Part shown: piece by piece, positions 21,513 to 33,129 of the stretch
How the letters are laid out: each line of letters opens with the position of its first letter
How positions within the stretch are numbered: the first letter of the stretch is position 1
Assembly: GCF_018687715.1 (NCBI RefSeq)
Contig: NC_056752.1
Location: 45,859,501 to 45,923,500, forward strand
Reading direction: 5' to 3'
From: Carya illinoinensis
Lineage: Eukaryota; Streptophyta; Magnoliopsida; Fagales; Juglandaceae
Length of the DNA: 64,000 bases
Translations under genes and position numbers: made by a program
Notes under the pieces: generated by a model
What the model was told of the DNA's origin: nothing
What the model saw: only the letters and a program-made list of their open reading frames with translations
Database searches by the model: none

Positions 21513-22235
21513 CACTAAAAGAAAAATGGCTTTTTCAGTTTAAAATATTTTCATCTTTTTAAAAATCGACACAAAGAGAAAACATTTGTGTTGTTTTTAA
21601 AGTGGTTGCTAATTTTGGATGCAACTGGTACCAAATGATTATTTGAATGGTTATTACAGCTTTTGTGGCATAATTTTAAGTTTTTGCATCAAAATTAGAG
21701 CAATGCAAAACACCAAATTTTTCGCATCGTAATTCAAAATTTTTGGTTCTAAATTTGAGAGATGCAGAAAAAGAAAACATATTATGGCACAATTTATGAT
21801 TTTTGCGGCTAAATTTGAGTGACACAAAAAAAATATAACTTAATTCCGGCTTTTGCCATCCAAAATATTCTCCTGCTTTTGGAAATCGATGCAAAAAGAA
21901 GCATTTGCATCGTTTTTAAAGTGGTCGCTAATTTTTGACGCACAGGTGCCAACTATGTGAAACAATTTTAATTTTTTACGTCTAAATTAGAGCAGTGCAA
22001 AAATGAAAATTATTATGTCGCAATTTGAATTTTTTGTGGCCAATTTATTGGTTTTGCATCTAAATTCGAAAGCTGCACAAAAAATAAACTTATTGGGGGT
22101 GCAAATTGAATTTTTTGTACCTAAATTCGCATGATTTTCGATGCAATTGTTCAAAATGGTTATCTTTTTGTGGTGGCAAAAATGACTACTTGCGGCAACA
22201 AAAAGTCACCGCAAACAGTTCTAAAAACTCGTCTT
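21513..22235. mobile_element. CACTA-like terminus with subterminal repeats, partner end not found
   Basis: CACTAAAAGAAAAATGGC at 21513 is close to the terminal repeat of plant CACTA elements. The following 700 bp repeats motifs such as TTTTTGTGGC, TTTTGCATCTAAATT and GTGGTCGCTAATTTT in loosely periodic order, as expected of subterminal repeats. It ends in GCGGCAACAAAAAGTCACCGC, an imperfect palindrome. I could not find the opposite terminus, so only one end is supported. Confidence 0.5.
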
Positions 22236-24349
22236 TTCCCCCTTTTTTCTTTCTTCCCCACCCGATACTTCAGATTTCTTCCCCCTGCGTCGTCTCACTT
22301 CCCGTGAGCCCCCCAACACGCCCCCAGCAAGCCAGCAATGACGCCGTTGACAATGCCACCTCCAACACAGTGCGTTGTCAACCACTACCTCTCTTCCCTC
22401 TCTCGGCCCCTCAATCGTCGTCTGTCTCTCTCGGTCTCCCTCCCAATGCTGCCTCCCTTTCCGTCTTTTATTTCTTTCCCCCTCATGAACCTTGCCACCG
22501 CCAGCAGCCATGAACATGCCAACTCCCTCCTCCAAGCACAATAAATTGGCATGCCAACCTGCGATGCCTCTCCTATCCTCTAGAACCATTCTCTTTCTCT
22601 AGATCTCTCTTTTCTCCCTCACTGCTCTCTTTGTCTCAGCCTTGGACGATGGAAGCTCAGCCACCAACCACCGTGAACGGTAGCCCAAAATCCTATTCTC
22701 CATTCTCTTTCTCTCAACCTTCATGTCTAGTCTAGTATCCAATTAATTATGGGATTAAGCATGTTTTGGGCTTTTCTTTTTGTATCTTTGTCAACAACTA
22801 TGAACTTGTGTGTAGGTGCTAGAATTCAGCTAAGCATCAGGTTTTTTTTTTTGGTAGAATCCTTTTTTCATTGTTTTGTTTTCATTGCTAGCTCTGCTTG
22901 CATTGGTTGATCTGTTTGCATTGGTAGGTAGTTTTGTTTGTATTTCTAGATCTGCTTGCATTTGTTGGTCTTTCTAGGAAATAACACAGCATCATGGCCG
23001 AAGTTGGTTATGGAAATGTATCCCCCTAGAAACATCTGCTAGATAGGTAACTTGTTTTTATAAAAGTCCTCTTATATATTTTGAATGTTGTATCATGTTC
23101 AATAGTCAAGTTCGAAGTTGATTGCCTCTTTTTGGGCTTCCTTTTTTTTTAGCTTTGTAAATGGCTGAGTGAACCTAATTTTGTTAGAGGTTATTGCCAT
23201 GTGTAAACATGCCCTTTTTCACTATTGTGAGTTGAAGTCTCTTATTTTTTACCATTGTGGTGAATATTTTCCAAAATGTTCATTAATTTCTATTTTTTCC
23301 TATGTTGGTGTTCTTCCTAATTTATTTGTTGCTTTACCCTAGCAAACAATGCAATTCATTCAAGACAAGGGCTATTCAGGTGAAAGAAGGTTTGGAGAAA
23401 GGTGTTTTGGTGGTGGTCAATCCTGATAAGGTCTACTAGTGAATGCGTTGAAGTATATGGCTTATACATTGAAAGTAGGCAGATTGCACATTATGTATAA
23501 TTACACATTATGTAACCCTAATTGACTGATAGTGAATTTTGCACTGCTCGCTCCTTGTGAATGTAAGCACATTGTCGAACCACGTTAAATCTCTGTGTCA
23601 TTTTATATTTTTCTCCTTTGATAATTCCGTACAATTCATCAGCAATTGTTGTACGTTTCACAACAGAATGCTATTATATTAGGATAAGACCATTATATGT
23701 TGCGAGATGGGACAAATTTGATGAAAGTAGCTTCTTTGTCTTCCATCTTGTTGTTTGAATAAGAGTTTTGGTTTCAAAATACGAAATCACCTCTAAAAGG
23801 CTAATGTAAGGTATTTCTATAGAATTTGCCTTAGTCAATTCAATCCATTACTATCTTAGTCTATTCAATCTGTTACTGTCTTTCTTGCTCTTCCAAGTTA
23901 GTGAATCAAGAGTACATGATCCGTAGGTGACCTAACTTCTTTCCCTAAAAAGATATTGTTTACAAACCAAATAATTAAAAAAGGGCCCCCTTATAGGTAA
24001 AAATTGTCCATGTGACTTATATTTTTGAAGTTGATTGCCATTTAATTATGGGATTGGTGATTTGATTTAGTGTTTATTTTTTACTTTGCTTCAATAGCCA
24101 AGAAGGGGTTTGTTTGAAATACGGGTGGAAGGTGGAGAGATATTCATTAGTCTTCTGGTAAATACTGTCTATCACAAATAAACTTCAATAGTTAATTTTT
24201 CTATTTGGACATTAACTTGTATCATGAATTGTGTGTGGCATTCTTTAAAGCATCAATTTCTATACACCATTTAGGCTATATATTTTGTATTGACAAAGAT
24301 GGAATGAAAACCTCATTAGTGTGCTTGTTTATAAATGTGGATGGAAGTT
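22236..24349. other. Region without a supported gene; LTR-like piece at about 23430-23650
   Basis: 22240-22540 is C-rich and open in several frames, but shows no domain; it may be the leader of a non-autonomous element. 22540-23400 looks intron-like. At 23580-23600 CGAACCACGTTAAATCTCTG matches the end of many plant copia LTRs and resembles 50105-50121, so an LTR fragment is likely here. The rest is not recognised. Confidence 0.4.
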
Positions 24350-24765
24350 AGGGGTGGGATAGCGGGGCCCTGCACCCCACTGCACCGCCCTGTTCGCCCC
24401 GCCCCACATATGCGGGAAGGGATATCCGCACCGCAAGGGCAGGGGACGGAGGCCCCCTCCCGTATGGGAGTCCCCCAGTGGAGGTGGGGGATGGAAGGGC
24501 TTTGCCCCAGCTCCGTTTTTCCCTCGCCCCGCTGGGTATATTATACATATATAAAATATATATTATATAATAATATAATATATACATTTTATAGATGAAA
24601 TAGCACCGTTTTGTCCATAACAACACGGTGCCATTTCATTAAGTGTTCAATTTCCTTACCCTCCCCCCCCAGAGCACCCCCTTCCCCTTTCTGGTTTGGT
24701 TCCTTTACGCTTCTTGAACACTTTCCTCTCACTCTCAGACTCCTCTCTCTCTTCTCACTCTTAGA

Positions 24766-24831
<66 letters not shown>

Positions 24832-24832
24832 A
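24766..24832. repeat. Compound CT/CA microsatellite
   Basis: About (CT)20 (24766-24806) directly followed by about (CA)13 to 24832, in the left part of the hAT element. Confidence 0.9.
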
Positions 24833-25094
24833 CGATATCCAACTTTCGTAGTTCCACTCTTGCCGTTGTAGAGGTAAGTTGCTCCGCAACTGTATTTACA
24901 TTTTCTGCATTGTTATTTTTTTTTGAGTTTTGATCGAAGATTGAAGGAAGGATGGGTTGAATCAGAGATGGAAGATGGGAATTTGTGAATTTGTGTGTTG
25001 TGGATTCATGGAGTGTGCATGTGTATTCACTATATTGTATCTGTGATTGTGATTGATTCTATGAAATTTGTTTGATTTTTTTTTTTTTGTAATT

Positions 25095-25400
25095 TTTATT
25101 GTTTCGGAAACCCTAAATTGATGGAACCCCTAAATCAATTTAGGGTCTCGGATTGAAACCCTAAATTAATTTAGGGTTCCAATCCGAAACTCTAATTTTA
25201 TTTTTTTAGGGGTTTCAATGATTGGAAACCCTAAATTGATTTAGGGTTCTAATCCAAAGCCTTAATTTTTTTAACCCTAAATTGATTTAGGGGTTTCAAT
25301 CAATTGAAACCCCTAAATCAATTTAGGGTTTCCGATGGAACCCTAAATCAATTTAGGGTTCCAATCCGAAACCCTTATTTTTTTTTAGGATTGGAAATTC
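25095..25400. repeat. Palindromic CCCTAAATxxATTTAGGG repeat cluster
   Basis: AACCCTAAATTGATTTAGGGTT-like palindromes and their halves recur about a dozen times in both orientations, separated by TCCAATCCGAAAC or GGTTTCAAT. The half-word CCCTAAA equals the plant telomere unit, but the inverted arrangement is not telomeric. The cluster lies upstream of the hAT transposase ATG, where telo-box-like words are sometimes regulatory (inference). Confidence 0.7.
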
Positions 25401-26063
25401 TAAATTGTATTTAGGAGTTTCAATCATTTATGTTCATTATAGGATAACAAGATGGTTAGAAATCTTTTATTTTTTCAACCCAATCGCTGTTTTGATTTTG
25501 GAAAAAAAAAAAAAGATTTTTATCAATATACCGCTTTTCTACACATTCATCCCCACACTCTAATGGAGAATATCTACTAATAATTAGGATTAAAAAAATT
25601 GATAATCTACTTATGATAAAAACATTTCCTGTATCAAGCACTAATATATTTTTAACGTTTAATTAAATCGGGTAATTATTCAAATTAAGAACAGAAACTC
25701 ATTGCTTTTTTTTGTTTTCCTAGAATTGGAGCCAAAGGGCTCTATCCATTTATTCACTTAATCCAACTTTAATTTATGATTTCAATCCGAAACCCTTTTA
25801 ATTCATAATACTTACGGTTACAATTATTATTTTTAGTTATTTAGTTATTTAGTGATTAAGAAAATATTGCTTAATAATATTGTGAACTTTTTTAAATTGG
25901 TTTCAATCATTGCACTTTGCCTTATTTATTGTTTGGTGTATTATTACATTTTTTTTTTTTTTTATGTCTTGTGTTTGATTGCCCTATGCTTTTTTAATTT
26001 TTTTTTTTTATGTGTTGTGTTGAATTGCACTTTGAAAATTTTTATTATGTTGGGGAATCAGGA
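25401..26063. other. AT-rich leader region of the hAT element
   Basis: T-rich sequence between the palindromic cluster and the transposase ATG, probably untranslated or intronic. An 86-codon hydrophobic frame at 25852-26112 reflects poly-T content rather than a protein. Confidence 0.35.
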
Positions 26064-28195
26064 ATGTTTTCTCAAATGGATTCGGATTTCAGTGATAGCT
26101 CTCCTACCTTAGCCAATACCCTTACCCCATAACCTAACCCTACTCCTACCCTTACAAGGAGTACACCTTGCTTTGTCCCCAAGTCCACACAGGGCAAGAA
26201 ACCTGTGTCCATAGTTTGGTTTCACTTTTCCAAACTAGAGGGTGGTGACCCCAACAACTCAAAAGCTAAATGTAATCACTGTGGAAAAATATATGGATGT
26301 CACTATATGAAACATGGTACGTTCCAGCTGAAGGTCCATTTAGAGGAATAATGTAAGAAGAGTCCAATATTAAAATCCTTAGTAGAGAATGATTAATCTA
26401 GACTAGATATTAAAATGGTGGATGAGAGTAGTGGAGCCGGGGGTCAAACATTGAAGGGGTATATGAAGTATAATCCCAATAAGTGTAGAAGGAAGTTAGC
26501 TCATACGATTGTCATGGACAAGCTGCCTTTTCAGTTTGTGGAGGTAAAGGGTTCCAAGAATTTGTTCAAGAGTTGGAACTGAGATTTACACTTCCTTCTC
26601 GCCACACTATGGCAAAGGATATTAAAAAGATGTACAGGAAAAGATAAAGATGTTTTGAGGGGCCAATTGGCGGGTTTGGTAGTTTGTCTCACTATCGATA
26701 CTTGGACTTCTATCCAAAATATGAATTACATGTCATTGACTATGCATTTTGTTGATTCTGATTGGGTTCTTCACAAAAAGATTATTAAATTTTGTCAAAT
26801 AATTGATCATAAGGGTGACACGATTGGAAAGACCTTGGAGACCACACTAAAGGAGTGGAGGTTGGCACAGGTTTTGACTGTTTCGATTGATAATGCGTCG
26901 TCTAATAATATTGCCTTGGGATATCTAAATAATTACTTAAAGAGGCAAATAAGACATTCTTGGGTGGTGAATATTTGCATGTTAGATGTGTTGCACATAT
27001 TTTGAATTTAATTGTGACTAATGGGTTGAAAGATGTTGATGACTTGGTTGCACGAGCTAGAATGGTTGTGAAATTTGTGAGGTCTTCTCCTTCTAAATTG
27101 GAGAAATTCAAAATTATTGTAAAGGTTGCGGGCATAACATCAAAGAAGGGTCTTTGTACTGATGTTCCTACCAGATGGAACTCAACCTTCTTGATGTTGG
27201 AGGCAGCCCAAGAATATAGGGTAGCCTTTCAATTATTAGGTGATTAAAACATCCAATATGTGAAATATTTTGATGAGCATGGGGGATTAGGAAAGCTTAA
27301 TGATGATGATTGGGTGGTAGTTTATACTTTTGTTGATTTTCTCGGACGTTTTTACGATGTCACATTGAATATATCTGGTTCTTTATACCCTACATCCCAT
27401 GAGTTTTGTCAACAACTATGTAGGATGAAAGAAGAATTTAAAGATATGAGTAGGGATTCCAATGAAAGGATGAGGGGGATGGCAGTGACCATGGTGCTAA
27501 AATATGATAAGTATAGGAGAGATTTGAGTAAAATGAATATTTTGTTATATGTGGTTATTATTCTTTATCCTCGTCTGAAAGTTTCAGACATGTTATATGG
27601 TTTGGGACTTGCTCACGATCAGGCATGGGCTGATATTCTTGGTGAATTGGCCTGAGATACCCTGGCTAAATTGTATGATGAGTTTAATGCAATTAAAGGT
27701 GGTACTACATCCAAGACACATACACCTACCCCAATGCCTTCTATAGACAATGTGACCGGGCCTCTTACAAAGAAACGTAGAATGTAGTAGACTAAGACCT
27801 TCGCACAGAATTCCACACTAATCTATCAATGTACAGAGGTGGTTTTGGAGTTAGACAACTCTTTTTCAGCGGATATGGTCCAAGATGATGATGATAATTT
27901 CAATATATTAGGATGGTGGAAGAATGCAGCAAAGAAATATCCCATCCTTTTTTAGATTGCCTGCTGTATTTTGGCCATCCCTATTAGTACCGTTGCCTCA
28001 GAGTCAGCCTTTAGTACCAGAGGTCACATATTGGATCTTTTCCGTAGTTCATTGTCTCCTATAATTGTGGAGGCATTGATATGCACACAGAGTTAGACGA
28101 TAGGAAATGATATTCATGTTTCGGATGTTTTAGATTTTAAGGAGATCGAAGAGGAGGAGGATAGTGATCAGTCTGGATTTGGACCACCTGGTAAT
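26064..28195 (+). pseudogene. hAT transposase with BED zinc finger, degenerate
   Basis: Cut-and-paste transposase. Order: acidic Ser/Pro N-terminus (MFSQMDSDFSDSSP); BED zinc finger (about 26215-26360) with WFHFSKLEGG, CNHCGK and LKVHLEE; catalytic core (26655-27250) with LTIDTWTSIQNMNYMSLT, VSIDNASSNN, CVAHILNLIVTNGLK and VPTRWNSTF; DUF4413-like region (27260-27660); C-terminal hAT dimerisation domain (about 27895-28110) with ILGWWKNAAKKYPIL, STVASESAFS and RSSLSPIIVEALIC. Frameshifts lie near 26545, 26645 and 26945, and there are stops at several points, including TAA 26130. About 700 codons in all, normal for the family. Not functional. Confidence 0.85.
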
Positions 28196-28790
28196 TATTT
28201 TTATTTATTTATATTCATTTCGATTTCATTGGTATTAATTTTAGTATTAATTCTTATAGCAACACATAAGACGATGTCTAACTTTGCAGCAATATAAATA
28301 TGTGCTCAAGCCCGGGCCGCCCCAAGTGTCACAGCCAAAGACAAGCCACAGCTGATAGCTCTCTCTTTAAAATATTTAAAATTTGAATCATTTGTTCATA
28401 TTTTGCATTCAATGATTTGTAATGTTGATACAATGTCTCTTGGACACTTTTATGTTTGTAATTTTATAATTGTTTAACATTTCAATTTTGTAATAGCTTA
28501 GTTATTATTATTAGTTTATTAGGTATTAGACTAGTAACTTTTATTTATGTAACTTTTTTTTTTTAGTAGACTAGATTGACTAGTAATTATTAGCCATAAA
28601 ATCAATTACTATAGTGCAAACTTTTTTTTTTTTAATTTGGTTTTTAATTTTTTTTCTTTTTATTTATAATTTTATGGACTGAAAATAGTCTAGAAGCTTT
28701 TTTGAGCCTAAAAGAAAAGCTTTTGGGCCATTTTAGACCCATTTTAGCAGTTTTTGGGCCATTATGGGCCAAATGGCCCAGAACCGCTTA
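28196..28790. other. 3' part of the hAT element, non-coding
   Basis: AT-rich with poly-T tracts. The last 100 bp before the end contain repeated GGGCC/TTTTGGGCC words (28720-28805), likely subterminal motifs. Confidence 0.45.
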
Positions 28791-28887
28791 TGGGCCCAAG
28801 GCCCAGTAGGGGTGCGGGGGGCAGATGGATTGCCCCCCAATTCGCACCTTATTATGCGGGATGAGATACCTTGCCCCCGCACACCTG

Positions 28888-31610
28888 TTGCAGGGAACTT
28901 CCAAATGAGAACATCTTCCCCTTCCATCTTGGTAGAAACAGAACTAATAATATCCCCCCAGAACCTCATTGCCCACCAACTCCTCCAAAATTCCAAGTCC
29001 CAACCAGAGTTATCATAGTAGTCCTTAATCTGATGCAAAGGATTAGCAATTGTTGAAGCACGCAAGCATAATGGCCCAGATGCAAGCCACCGATCAAACC
29101 AAAAAGACGTCATGCTCTCTTGCATTCTCCAACTAACATTATCACAGACATCCGGCTTAACTCTCATCACCAATTTCCAAAACCTTGAACAATCACCCTA
29201 AAAGAAAGTCGATAAAATGGAATTTATTTTCTTCAAGAAAACCATTGGAACATTAAGCATAGCTAACAAATGTGTGGCCATACAAGAAAGCACATGCTTC
29301 AAAAGGATCAGGCAACCTGCTTGAGACAACAACCTAACTTTCCGACTTGCCACCTTATCATGGATTTTTTTAACAAGTGGCTCAATTGATCTAGCCGTGA
29401 GTCTACTAGACACTAGTGGAACCCCAAGATAAGTCGCTGGAAAGGTCCCTTCCACAAAGCCCGAGTGTTGCAACAAGTCACGCCTTTGCGCCAAGTTAAT
29501 ATGCTTAGAAAAATAAAGGGCTAATTTTTCATTGCTTATTAATTGGCCTGGCCAATTTTCATATTTTTCCAAGGTCCTCAACAACATTCGAAAAGACCTT
29601 AGATCGCCACTAGCAAAACCCAACAAGTCGTCAGCATAGAGTAAGTGCGATACCAAGGGTGCTCATATCAAATGGTAAAACTTGTCAATCATTCCTTCCA
29701 CAAATTTACTAGATAACACTCAAGATAGAATTTCTTCCATAACAATATAAAGATAAGGCGAGAGAGGGTCGCCTTGCCGTAGGCCTCTAGAACGTTGGAA
29801 ATAATCTTTGTATATTCCATTAAGCATAATAGAGAACCAAGGAGATTGGACACACTCTGCAATCAACTTGCAAACTTTATCATTGAAACCAAAGCCACTA
29901 AGGACCTCCAAGAGAAATGCCCAGTGGACTCTGTCATACGCCTTGTTCACATCTTTCTTCAACATAATATTACCACCTTGATTCTTTTTGTGTAACGACT
30001 AAACCATCTCCTGAGCAAATGTAATATTTTCAAAAATACTACGCCCAGGAATGAAGGCTCCCTGGTCCCATGAAATCAGCTTAGGCAACAATTTTGTCAT
30101 CCTTAGATCTAGCACTTTTGGAATCAAAACAATATAAGCTGATGAATAAAACCATGGAAAAGTCACACCATTAAAAAAATCTCGCGCTGCTTCAACCACA
30201 TCATCCTTCACTATCTCCCAACAAGACATATAAAACCTAGAGCCGAAACCATTCAGACCGGGAGAACTATGCTTTGGAATGGAAAAAATCGTTGCTCTAA
30301 CTTCATCCACCGAAGGGATCTCACAAAGCTTATTATTTTCATCAGCAGAAATCACAAGACTCACCAATTAAAGGTCTACAGGCTGCACAATCGACCTCAT
30401 GGATAAAAAATTCTGAAAGTGTACTGTGGCACCTCGGTGAATTTCCTCCGGCGTTGAAAGCACAGTCCCATCCATGAGTTTCATGCACGACACAGTAGAA
30501 GTCTTCCAACGTTTATTAATAGAAGCATGAAAAAACCTAGAATTTTGATCCCCCTCTTGTAACCATTTCCTCTTTGCTTTTTGTGCCAATTGAATTTCTT
30601 CCATTGCTTCCCATTCGGCTAGCTCCATTTTAGCAAGAAAAAATTCTACTTCAATGTCCAGATCGTGTCTCTCCTATAGCTGGAAATCAAGGAACTCCAA
30701 CTTCTCCTCTAGCGCATTAATAGAGAGATCAACATAGCCAAAAATATTCATGTTCCAAAGTTTCAAAGCAACCTTCAATTTCTTTAGTTTAGCTGCCAGT
30801 TTGTACAAACCACTACTCACTATTTTCGGTTGAGACCATACGTCCTACATACGCTTCAAAAATGACTCATGTGAGCACCACATATTTTGAAAGCGAAAAG
30901 GGGAGGGACTGTATGAAGATCTTGACAAACATAAATGTACCACCACAGGGCAGTGATTAGAAAACTTTCTCATAAGATACTTCATAGTGGCCATCCCAAA
31001 TAAATTAGAGAAAGCAATACTCACCACTACTCGGTCCAAGCGTGCCCAACTTTGGGACCAACCCTCTTGTCCATTACACCAAGACATACTTCTTTCCTGA
31101 AATCTCATCTCTACACAGCCACAATTATCCAAGCTAACATTAAAATTAGACATTGCTAACAACGGATGTGGGTGTCCCCCAATACATTCTGAATCAGATC
31201 TTATCGCATTAAAATCCCCTACCACCAACAATGGAGATTCCTCAATACAATATTTTCAAGCTCATCCCATAAGCCTTATCATTCTAGCTAAGTACATTCG
31301 GCATAAACAAAAGTCACCAAAATTTGATTAGGACCTAAGTGAAACCAACCCGAAAGGGATTGATAAATCATATGAAGCACATCAAAATCATAATCATCCT
31401 TCCAAAAAATCCATACTTTACCATTTGAAGATTCCTTACAGCAAAACTTCAAAAACCCCAAGAAAACAGCCAGCTGTGGCATTTTTTCTTCCTCTTGGAA
31501 AGGTTCCAAGACAGCCACAACTGCCGCCCGAAGCTTTGTAGCTAAACTCTTAAGTCTTTTCCAAGAACGTTCCAAACCACAACATTCCAGACCAAAATCA
31601 TATCAATCAT
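28888..31610 (-). pseudogene. ORF2 of LINE copy 1 (endonuclease and reverse transcriptase), degenerate, 3'-truncated
   Basis: Begins MIDMILVWNV. An apurinic-type endonuclease region follows with LVVGDFNAIRSDSECIGGHP and SNHCPVVVHL (about 31230-30845). RT follows: KHSSPGLNGFGSRFY, AYIVLIPKV, WDQGAFIPGRSI, KKDVNKAYDRVHWAFLLEVL, RGLRQGDPLSPYLYIV and the catalytic YADD at 29638-29627. A segment of RT (the FRPISLCN block) is deleted between LIPKV and LPKLISWDQ. The domain after RT stops at IWKFPATG. Multiple stops and frameshifts. Confidence 0.8.
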
Positions 31611-33060
31611 AAATTAGGTTTAGAGGTGCAGGTAGCAACCTGCTGCGAATGCCAAACACAATGAGTCAATTGTTCTTTCCATTTGGATTTACTCCCAGGA
31701 AGATCCGGATCAAAGTCATAAACTTTTTCCTTCATCACATCCAGCACCCTAACCACCATCTCACCATCATAATTATATTCCAAACATCCTGCATGTGTGA
31801 GACCATTATCAAGATTCCCACCAAGACTCTCCATTTCCAGAACTGCAGACACAACATCACACTGCCCATCATCAACAGCCCCAACGCCCGAATTTCCATT
31901 CGCTAACAACTCGGACTCAAGAGTCAAAGGTTTTCTAGAAGTTATAGGGACATCCTTCAACGTCACATCATCACTCGCATGAAAAGACGGGCCAACTTCA
32001 CATTCGATCTGCTCACAAATCTCATCTTCCTCCAAGTCTTGTCCAGGCAACTGTCCATCCACAATGAGCCACTCATTACCCTTAAGCCCATCCTCCGCTA
32101 CTGCAACAGAAGAAGAACCAACACCTAGTACCGGCACGTTGACCACCCCTACCCGTTCTGACTCTGAGACATCTCGGCCATTCTCCCCTTCCTTCAAAAC
32201 ATTTTCCACCTTTTTATTTTTGTCCTACCAAACACGCTTTGAAACAGGCTTCTTATTCACCTTATCCCCCTCTGATTTCCTCACTCCAGCCCTACAAACC
32301 ACCGAAGTGTGACGCTGGCGATGACATTTGGATCAATAAAAACCATGCCTCTCGTACTTCACTGTCTGTCAAATCTTCTTCGTAGCCGATAAAACTATAG
32401 GAAACCCCTTGATTGGTTCTTCCGATAAATCCACCTCTACACACATCCTAGCACCAGACGCCCTGGTTTTATGAATTGTGGCATTATCAGTTCCCTAATA
32501 ATGGCTGAACCTAGTCGCCAAAATTTGCAACTAGTCCGTACAATACAGATGAAGTAGTAACCCAGGTAGAAAAATCCATTGAGGTGCAAGAGGAGATTCC
32601 TGCGATAAATCAAAATCCTTGGTCCATCTGAATTACCGAAAAGAAGAACCACCCATAGTACGTCCTTCACGAGCCCGACCATGCAAAAAATCACGTTCAC
32701 TTCTCATTTGCGCGAGGACATGCAGATCATCCATAAAGCTAACAATGGGAACCTCTTTTAGCCCCCACGATTTAGCAACATGAGAACGTACTTCATCGAT
32801 GGAAGGCCTTGTAGGAGAGTAGGAGAGAACTTAAGTAGCAGTGCAAACTTGAAATCATCCTCAGCTTTGGACATCTCAACCTCAGAAAACACAAAGCCTT
32901 GCTCACCGTCTACCTCCACAGGGTATCTTATCGGAAGCCTGAAAGAAGACTGTAACACTAAAGATGAAACCGCTTAAGCGAACGATTTCAGTCCTTGAGC
33001 CACCAAAATAGCCCCCACCCGCGTAGAAGAATCCAACAGAGGGGGAAGGCCAGCCTCGAT
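31607..33060 (-). pseudogene. ORF1 of LINE copy 1 (DUF4283/nucleic-acid-binding), degenerate
   Basis: Encodes the RNA-binding partner of the LINE. The reading starts AIEAGLPPLLDSSTRVGAIL with TTG where ATG is expected. It then gives GEQGFVFSEVEMSKAEDDFK (DUF4283 start), LKEVPIVSFMDDLHVLAQMR and APQWIFLPGLLL. An acidic C-terminal half (32209-31607) is open for 200 codons, rich in E, D and V. Several frameshifts and stops affect the first half. ORF1 ends at TGA 31607-31609, overlapping an ORF2 start as ATGA. Confidence 0.65.
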
Positions 33061-33068
33061 GGCCAAAC

Positions 33069-33083
33069 CCTAGCCAAACAATT
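33069..33083. repeat. Target site duplication of LINE copy 2, 3' side
   Basis: CCTAGCCAAACAATT, identical to 38936-38950. The last two T also belong to the T run, so the boundary is ambiguous by two bases. Confidence 0.9.
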
Positions 33084-33129
33084 TTTTTTTTTCGATGGAA
33101 AGAAACCTTTCATTCAACAGATATTAGCA

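Larger units (their letters stand above)
24350..28887 (+). mobile_element. hAT (Ac-like) DNA transposon, degenerate
   Basis: The left end TAGGGGTGGGATAGCGGGG and the inverse of the right end, CAGGTGTGCGGGGGCAAGG, are GC-rich in an otherwise AT-rich element, as in plant Ac-type hAT families that begin CAGGGGTG. Both terminal 100-bp regions share short CCCGC and GGGG motifs. The interior holds a BED zinc finger and hAT transposase. The 8-bp flanks do not match, and the right end abuts truncated LINE coding sequence, so ends and target duplication are uncertain. Confidence 0.68.

Noticed and set aside
20241..22235. Complete Helitron
   Set aside because: Only an RPA-like fragment is seen; no RepHel domain, no TC start and no CTRR hairpin end could be identified.
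22106..22589. Overlapping open frames of 122-135 codons on both strands
   Set aside because: GC/pyrimidine-rich sequence open in several frames at once; no motif, start context or homologue recognised.
24335..24626. Frames of 87-92 codons at the GC-rich hAT end
   Set aside because: They lie over the transposon's terminal repeat region and are compositionally biased.
25095..25400. Interstitial telomere sequence
   Set aside because: CCCTAAA words occur singly and in inverted pairs, not as a head-to-tail (CCCTAAA)n array.
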